From Porphyridium purpureum (Eukaryota > Rhodophyta > Bangiophyceae > Porphyridiales > Porphyridiaceae): DNA of 64,000 nt. The position numbers and the translations under genes are program-made. The notes beneath the pieces were generated by a model. It had not been told where the DNA came from and did not search any database. It saw only the letters and a program-made list of their open reading frames with translations. The stretch covers positions 2,418,001 to 2,482,000 of the forward strand of contig VRMN01000001.1 in NCBI GenBank assembly GCA_008690995.1, given 5' to 3'. Below are positions 58,614 to 64,000 of this stretch, in pieces (position 1 is the stretch's first letter; each line of letters opens with the position of its first letter).

Positions 58614-60714
58614 CTCTGGTCTGCATCGCGTACCACGAGTGACTCTGAACGTGGACATTCCCGACTACGTCTGCTGTTCTTGCCATCCTCATTGAACTCG
58701 GGTCCCTACTGCGCTCGACAAAGAAGCCATGCCTTCTCATAGCTGTCACACGCTAACATGTTCGTGCTTTTATAATCGAACTCGATTGGTTTGGTCCATG
58801 CGATACATTCTTCGGAGTCCGATGGTATTGCCCCCGTCATACTCACTTTTTTCAGATACTTTGCGTACCGGGCAAAATACCTTGTCACGCGAACGTGACT
58901 AGTCCCTTGCGACGGCCATGGTTTGCGCGCAATGTCAGGGTCGTGGGCACGGTCGACACCGCTGCCTCGAGCGTGCGCTTTGCAGGACTTATTCAGGACC
59001 GTCAATGCAGGCGCTTGATTCTTCTTGAGCAACGCCTGCAGCGCGCCACGTCGGATTTTTGTCACTAACGGTAGATCTTGTGCGAACATCAAGCCTGTCG
59101 GAGCGGGATGCGTTTTAGATGACGTCTTTCTCGACCGCACGGATTGGATTCGCGCCTGATACGGGACCGCTGAGTGCATCGACGCGCCTTGCAGGTCATA
59201 ATTTTTGGCGGCGGCATGCCGTCTGACCTGGTCATAGCTTGACGTGCGCTCCGCGTGGTTGCGCAGTCACATGAGAACCCCCGCGTGGTCGTCCAGTCAA
59301 ATTAGAACTGCGCATAGCATTAGAGTCGTACCAGCTTCCTCACCACGTTGTGCGAAGTCCAACTTTCTGGGTTTCGTCGACTTTCACACAGCGAATACCT
59401 GTCAAACGCTGCGGAAGCCAGGGGATAGCAACTCAAGGGGTGTCATTTACTGAAATTGTCGCCAGACATCCAAAGCGTGAGCCACCACGTCGAAATGCCC
59501 ATCCTACCGCTGTCAACGCCCACCATGTTGCAACACAGTGAATGGATCGCTCCACGGCATGATATAAACGACCAGATTCAAACCACAATGCTGCTGGCGC
59601 GCGTTCCGTTCACGAGCTTGGCCGCCAAACCTCATGCACCAGCGCGCTACCACCAAGCCACGGTTCTGTCCTCCGCACCGACGCCCAAACCCCGAACCGG
59701 CGTTCATTTCACGGACATGCCCAGTACAGTTTCAACAGTACCTCAGCGCACTCTTCCCAAATAGAGACGCTCCTCATTCTCGTTTCTACTGCGGCCCGAC
59801 CCATTACTTGAGGAATTCCCCCTTTGCTCTTCTGTGTTTTGCGCACACACCTCGTGCTACGTGACTTTAAGGGGCTGCTTGCGCGATCGTGGCCTTTCGT
59901 GCACTTTTGAGCCTGCGTCAGCGTGCAACCACGTCTGCCTAATTCACATTGAGTTCGTCTGAACGCCCTGTGTAAATGAATGATGCGGAATTGGATCGTC
60001 ATCTTGCACGCGCCTTGTTTTTGCACGCATGTCTGTGTCTCTCCCGCATCATGTTCCTTTTCGAAGACCCAGCATCGATACCGCCGCTTGTAGAAAAGGG
60101 TCCAATAATCATTGAGCATGCGTGTGATGAATGGATGCAACGCGCGTGCATCGGCGCATACAGTGCACACCCCCCCTCGAAAACGCACTGCCACAGCACA
60201 AACTGTAAAGCGCCGAAAGCCCGCATACGCACACACACTTCAAGCGTGTGGGCGTGTCTTCTGTATGAGGTAAAGGGTCCAAGGGGTGGGGAAGGGTGGC
60301 TGGCGCGTTGGGTAAGGTGGCGAGTATGTTTTAGTAGGTCATATTGGTTGGTTGGGTAGAAGGAGTATCGTCAAGGGTTTGGGGGTGGGGCGCTATTGCC
60401 AAACGGTGCTGCTACTCTGTATGAGAGAGTGTGTGTCTGTGTTTGGGGGTGTGGGGTTTGGCGTGTATGAAAGGTTGCAGTTTGATGATGATAGGAAGGA
60501 CCAGAAGAAGACAGAGTGGGACGAATGAGATAGGAATAGAGGTGGGAGAGTGAGAGAGAAGGGGATGTGCGAGGCGGGATCGGAGAGTGACGACGCACGC
60601 GCGCGCGGGTAGGGTGGGGGTGGTGCCGCGCATGAGAAGAGGACTGCGCGGACGCGGGAACAGGACGGTGCGGAGTTTGGCGCGCGCCGTCCACCTCGCG
60701 CGGCGGCGCCTGCA
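58614..60714. other. ORF-poor accessory region before the C2H2 gene
   Basis: About 2.1 kb. Minus-strand frames of 157 codons (58706-59179) and 175 codons (59709-60236) are open but unrecognised. The final 400 bp (60240-60640) are G-rich on the plus strand, probably the leader or promoter of the C2H2 gene. Confidence 0.3.
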
Positions 60715-62739
60715 ATGTTAGGGGGTGGCTCCCACGCAGAGTCGGCACACGTGGAAGCAGCAGCGGCGCGGAACGGGCTGGGCGGATGTCATGTAGTGGA
60801 CCATATTTCAGTGATTCGAAGTGACGGTGACGAAAGCACATACCCGCCAAGGAGCGAGCCGGACGACAGCGCACACTCGCCGGCCGGGGTGCGCAGCACG
60901 TCGCCGCCTTTTCGTCCCATGGAACAGCAGAAGCGAAAAGCACCTGAGGCACCCTTGCACTCATCCGAGCAGCTGCAGCAGCAGCAACACCCCGAGCGGG
61001 ACGGGAAGAAGAAAAAGAAGCAGACAAAGCAGCAGAACCAGGAGACAGAAAAGCAGAAGGCCACGCATGAGGCCCGCGCACCTGTGTCCGACTTGTCTGC
61101 GTCACGCGCCGGTGGCACCGAAGGTCTCGAGAAGTCGCGATTGCACACAAAGACAGATGGCGAAGATGGCGGCGGCCACCCGGACGGATCTCATCGCGCT
61201 ACGGATACAGCCAATGGCGGTGCGTCGGCAAAGGGTGCGGAAGAAAAGCTGTATCCATGCCCTCACTGTGATCGCAAGTTCAATAAGCGTACAAACATGG
61301 TAATTCACACGCGCAAGCACACAGGCGAAAAGCCGTACAAGTGCAGGAACCTTGGCTGCGGTCGTTCTTTTATGTGGAAGAGCAGTGCGAGCTTTCACGA
61401 GAACAGTTGCAACAAGCCGCGCCCGAACAGTTTGAATGAGAGGGACGCGTCAGAAGGTGGAGACAGAGAAATGCTTCCGTCCTTGATGAACGAAGGTCCT
61501 GGACATCCTGCCAGCTCGCATCGCGGCCAAAACCGGGTTGCATCTGGCGAGTCTTCGGCGGGAACGTATAATCATGCACCACAGGAAGTGGGCGTATTGC
61601 TCAAGAACGCGACCAGTCTGCTCTCGGCGAGCCGCGCTCAGGGTTTTGTTCGCGAGGGGCAAATGCACGTGGACGTATCAAGCGGAGGAACCCAGCAGGG
61701 TTCGGTCATGTTTCCGCCGTCGCTTGCGGACATGGTAGTGCGGCAGCAGCAGCAGCAGCAGCAGCTTCCACTGAGCGCCTCGCTTGGCCCGACCGGTGTC
61801 GCAGGCGGAGTCTTAAACGGAGTCTCACACGGATTTCCGACCGAACAATCCCAGTGGGCGAGGCCGCCCCGAAGTGCCCAACAGCAGCAACAACAACAAC
61901 AGCAACAAAAACAAAAACAACACCAACAAAAACAATAGGCACAACTGACAGGAAGCGCGGGGGTCGGACCATGGGGATATTCGAGCACAATGAATACCGG
62001 CCCGGGCTGGTCGTCATCGCCGAACAATAGCGGGATCAAACCAATTGAGTATTATGGTGCTCCCCCGTTCTCTCCAATGGTTCCACCGCCGAGACTGCCA
62101 TCCAAATTGGTTGCGCCTATGGAGCCGTGCCCGAGCTCTGCGACCAAGCCGGCGTCGTACTTTCAGCCGCTTCATCATGATGTGACTTCCGGCTTCGCTG
62201 TCGCAGCCGCGACAGACACCGCGCCGCAGGCACTCCCTGGCGTCGACGTATTTTCGCGCATGGTGGCTCAGGCTGGGCGGGAACGGATGAACGCGGGTTT
62301 AAATGCGGAAACCGGGGGAAATTATGCGATGCTTTCTACTGGTGTGCGAGTCTGGCAGCAGCAGCAAGCCCAAGGAGGAGAAAAAGGCCGTGTGGTTTTG
62401 CTGGACCTAGACCTCAATCTGGATTTGCAGCCAGCTGAGACGCAGCTGCCGCCCCGGCAGCAGATGCAAAGTCTTGCACATAGGCAATATCCCGTCCATC
62501 AGCAGATCTTGGGGGGTTCGACTGGCGGTGCCACACCGAGCGCGGCCGCACCAGCACTGAAGCATTTTGAAGTACTCCGCGCTCAGGGCGCAATGAACCC
62601 GTCGGAGTTTGGTGCCCTGACCGGAAACGGAGGCCGCAGCCCACTCGAACCTTTTACCCCATTCCCAGACAGTACTAGAGGCGCATCGGACCCAAGTGGT
62701 CTCATAAGATTTCACGGCGCGTCATCTCCACAGTTTTAG
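60715..62739 (+). CDS. C2H2 zinc-finger, polyQ, EAR-motif regulator split by one in-frame TAG
   Basis: Two same-frame open segments, 60715-61938 (407 codons) and onward to 62739, are separated only by a TAG at 61936-61938 that directly ends a CAA/CAG glutamine run. Together they span 674 codon positions. The first part has a Lys/Gln-rich region and two zinc fingers: C182, C185, H198, H202 (linker HTGEKPY) and C210, C215, H228, C232. PolyQ runs lie near 344-350 and 391-407. The second part contains LDLDLNLDL (563-571 in joint numbering), an EAR-type repression motif that plants use to recruit TOPLESS. This suggests a DNA-binding repressor. The TAG could be a CAG-to-TAG variant, a sequence error, a read-through site, or lie in an in-frame intron (a gtagtg donor near 61735 and caatag acceptor would remove 204 bp). 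Confidence 0.75.
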
Positions 62740-62773
62740 GCACGCGCGTGTGGATAAAAATTAGGTCAGCTGC

Positions 62774-63625
62774 TTATAAGTTCGGCGTAACTGCGCTGAA
62801 AAGGAACGAGCCCCCGGGTCCCAATCCGACCGGTGTCACACGCCCGGAGCCTCCTCCTCCTCCTCCTCCTCTTTCTCCTCCGAGGGATCTTCTCTTCGAC
62901 CCCGGCGTGGAAGAGTCGCGTGAGGGGGGTGCATCCTTTATTCGACTGGAGCATGCTCGGTCGGGGGTTTTGTTGGTCCGAATGTTCGATTCGCGGTGCT
63001 TCAGCCCCATCGCATGCATCGGAGTCGGCACAGGCGTTGATGCTGGACTCACGAGAGTTGCCGTAGAAGCGGGCTCCGTCAGGAACTTTCTGAAACCACA
63101 AACTTTGCACACTACCACAAGGGCTACGCTACGCGGAGCTCGCTGTTTCGGGACAACAACTCTCCTTCGCGCAGCGTTTTTCACGCGTTTACCCCCTCTC
63201 TGCCTGTGGCGTGTCGTGCTTCGTGTGTAGACGCGTATCGCATTCGGCGGTTGTGTTTGAAGCGCAAAACAGACCGTGCAAAACAGTTTGCGCACACCCG
63301 GTGCCAGAACCAATTTCGAATCGAACGGCGCCCCGGCCTCTGCCATCCTGCTCCGAAAAGTGGCGTCGGGCCCGTCACCGCCGGCAAGCCAAACGGGTCC
63401 GCCTCGATTCACGTCACGCGAGTATCCTCGTGCAGCCATGCGAATGCCCATGCTCACTCTCTGTGCTGCGAGCACGGCAGTCTCGCTGCCCTGTGGGTTA
63501 GGCGATCGTGTCGTTTTGGGATCGCTCAACGCTTCAGTCTGGTCCCAACCGCCAAGCAGCAGCTGCGCGCACTTTAGCGCGTGCTGCGCCGCGTCCAGTT
63601 CGGCACTTTTGACGCCTGTCTCCAT
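62774..63625 (-). CDS. RNase P/MRP subunit, Rpp21/Rpr2-like
   Basis: A protein subunit of the nuclear RNase P ribozyme, which trims the 5' ends of pre-tRNAs. It has 283 residues. An N-terminal helix is followed by the family core SKLVLAPGVRKLFCTVC at 103-119 and CKVCGFRKFL at 173-182. The four zinc cysteines are C116, C119, C173 and C176. The basic stretch between the pairs (RHRQRGGKRVKNAARRR) is longer than in human Rpp21 and probably touches RNA. Residues 40-95 and the Ser/Gly-rich last 90 residues are extra, including a seven-glycine run. It converges with the C2H2 gene across 34 bp and diverges from the AP-1 mu gene. Confidence 0.72.
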   Translation of the reverse strand: METGVKSAELDAAQHALKCAQLLLGGWDQTEALSDPKTTRSPNPQGSETAVLAAQRVSMGIRMAARGYSRDVNRGGPVWLAGGDGPDATFRSRMAEAGAPFDSKLVLAPGVRKLFCTVCFALQTQPPNAIRVYTRSTTRHRQRGGKRVKNAARRRVVVPKQRAPRSVALVVVCKVCGFRKFLTEPASTATLVSPASTPVPTPMHAMGLKHRESNIRTNKTPDRACSSRIKDAPPSRDSSTPGSKRRSLGGERGGGGGGGSGRVTPVGLGPGGSFLFSAVTPNL

Positions 63626-63759
63626 TCTTTCCTCGCCACCTGCGCCGTCAGTCAGGGCGAAATTGAAACAACTCCTGTTCGGCGCGAGTAATCATTCGCC
63701 ACATCTCCAGGAAGGACGCTCGTGTGTCTTTGCTTGATGGATTGTCTTTGCCGAACGTA
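63626..63759. promoter_or_regulatory. Short bidirectional promoter, Rpp21-like / AP-1 mu
   Basis: Only 134 bp separate the two divergent start codons, so the promoters must overlap. No TATA box is seen. Confidence 0.45.
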
Positions 63760-64000
63760 ATGGTGGCGTCTGCGGTATTCATTCTCGACTCGCGGGGCAA
63801 AGCCCTGATTTCGCGGAACTTCCGCGGGGACGTGCCGATGAACTGCGTGGGCGAGTTTCGGCGCGTGGCGATTGACGTGGCAGACGCGCACAGCGTCAAG
63901 CCACTGAATCGGATCGAGGAAAAGGGTTACACGTTTGTGCACATTCGGCAGGAGGACGTCTACTTGCTTGCTGTGACGCGGCGCAATGCAAATGCGGCAA
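63760..64000 (+). CDS. AP-1 clathrin adaptor mu subunit, 5' part only
   Basis: Medium chain of the trans-Golgi/endosome AP-1 adaptor, which binds YxxPhi sorting signals. The first 80 codons are present, starting at ATG 63760 and running off the window. The longin-like N-terminal domain is clear: MVASAVFILDSRGKALISRN, then FRGDVPMNCVGEF, and GYTFVHIRQEDVYLLAVTRR. It corresponds to human AP1M MSASAVYVLDLKGKVLICRN and WIKHNNLYLVATSKKN. The RNFRGDV start is typical of mu1 rather than mu2 (MIGGLFIYNHKGEVLISR). Confidence 0.88.
   Translation, partial: MVASAVFILDSRGKALISRNFRGDVPMNCVGEFRRVAIDVADAHSVKPLNRIEEKGYTFVHIRQEDVYLLAVTRRNANAA

Noticed and set aside
59709-60236. 175-codon minus-strand frame
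   Set aside because: Cys/Arg-rich, unpatterned translation without a family; could be chance.
60371-61150. 259-codon minus-strand frame
   Set aside because: Antisense to the leader and first part of the C2H2 gene.
1-64000. Transposons, retroelements, virus-like elements, phage or plasmid features
   Set aside because: No reverse transcriptase, integrase, transposase, capsid or terminal-repeat signature was recognised in any frame.

Overview
The window reads as nuclear DNA of an intron-poor unicellular eukaryote. A red microalga of the Porphyridium type fits best. Most genes are single long open frames. Several proteins carry plastid- or mitochondrion-style leaders (fibrillin, MsrB, RsfS/Iojap, a SAP-UVR protein). 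A plant-like R2R3-MYB and an EAR-type C2H2 factor are present, and a CBM48 protein suggests starch-like glucan in the cytosol. The organism is an inference; the eukaryotic nature is seen directly (kinesin, MYST acetyltransferase, AP-1 mu, SDF2, a tRNA with no encoded CCA and a T-run terminator).

Layout. 0.4-4.0 kb: a MYST histone acetyltransferase diverges from a WDR5-like WD40 protein. 4.9-9.1 kb: a large type II membrane glycosyltransferase with two GT modules. 10.1-11.3 kb: a secreted Pro/Ser/Thr-rich protein. 11.3-14.0 kb: gene-poor. 14.0-25.8 kb: dense block with a SAP-UVR protein, a HAT/TPR protein, a SAM methyltransferase, a large Ser/Thr kinase and an S6-kinase-like AGC kinase. 25.8-29.6 kb: ORF-poor stretch holding three small genes that share a GRPR-type basic motif. 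29.6-36.9 kb: a Donson-like protein, a zf-4CXXC nuclear protein, a fibrillin, tRNA-Arg(ACG), RsfS and SDF2. 37.2-53 kb: kinesin-5, a membrane-anchored bZIP, a CBM48 protein, a ZIP transporter, MsrB, an R2R3-MYB and a 686-residue unknown. 53.1-60.7 kb: accessory stretch with a probable multi-exon gene carrying a 9-bp minisatellite and three same-strand copies of a MERxxxxRTFxPR cassette. 60.7-64 kb: a C2H2/EAR repressor-like gene split by one in-frame TAG, an Rpp21-like RNase P subunit, and the 5' end of an AP-1 mu gene that runs off the window.

Themes. Chromatin and transcription (MYST, WDR5, zf-4CXXC, MYB, bZIP, C2H2) and signalling (two kinases) are well represented, but no pathway cluster is evident. 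The most novel-looking items are the two lineage-specific small-gene families (26.3-28.9 kb and 54.3-58.6 kb), the split C2H2/EAR gene, the tandem glycosyltransferase with a degenerate first module, and the membrane-tethered bZIP. Where the longest open frame began with GTG or TTG, the first plausible ATG was chosen instead.
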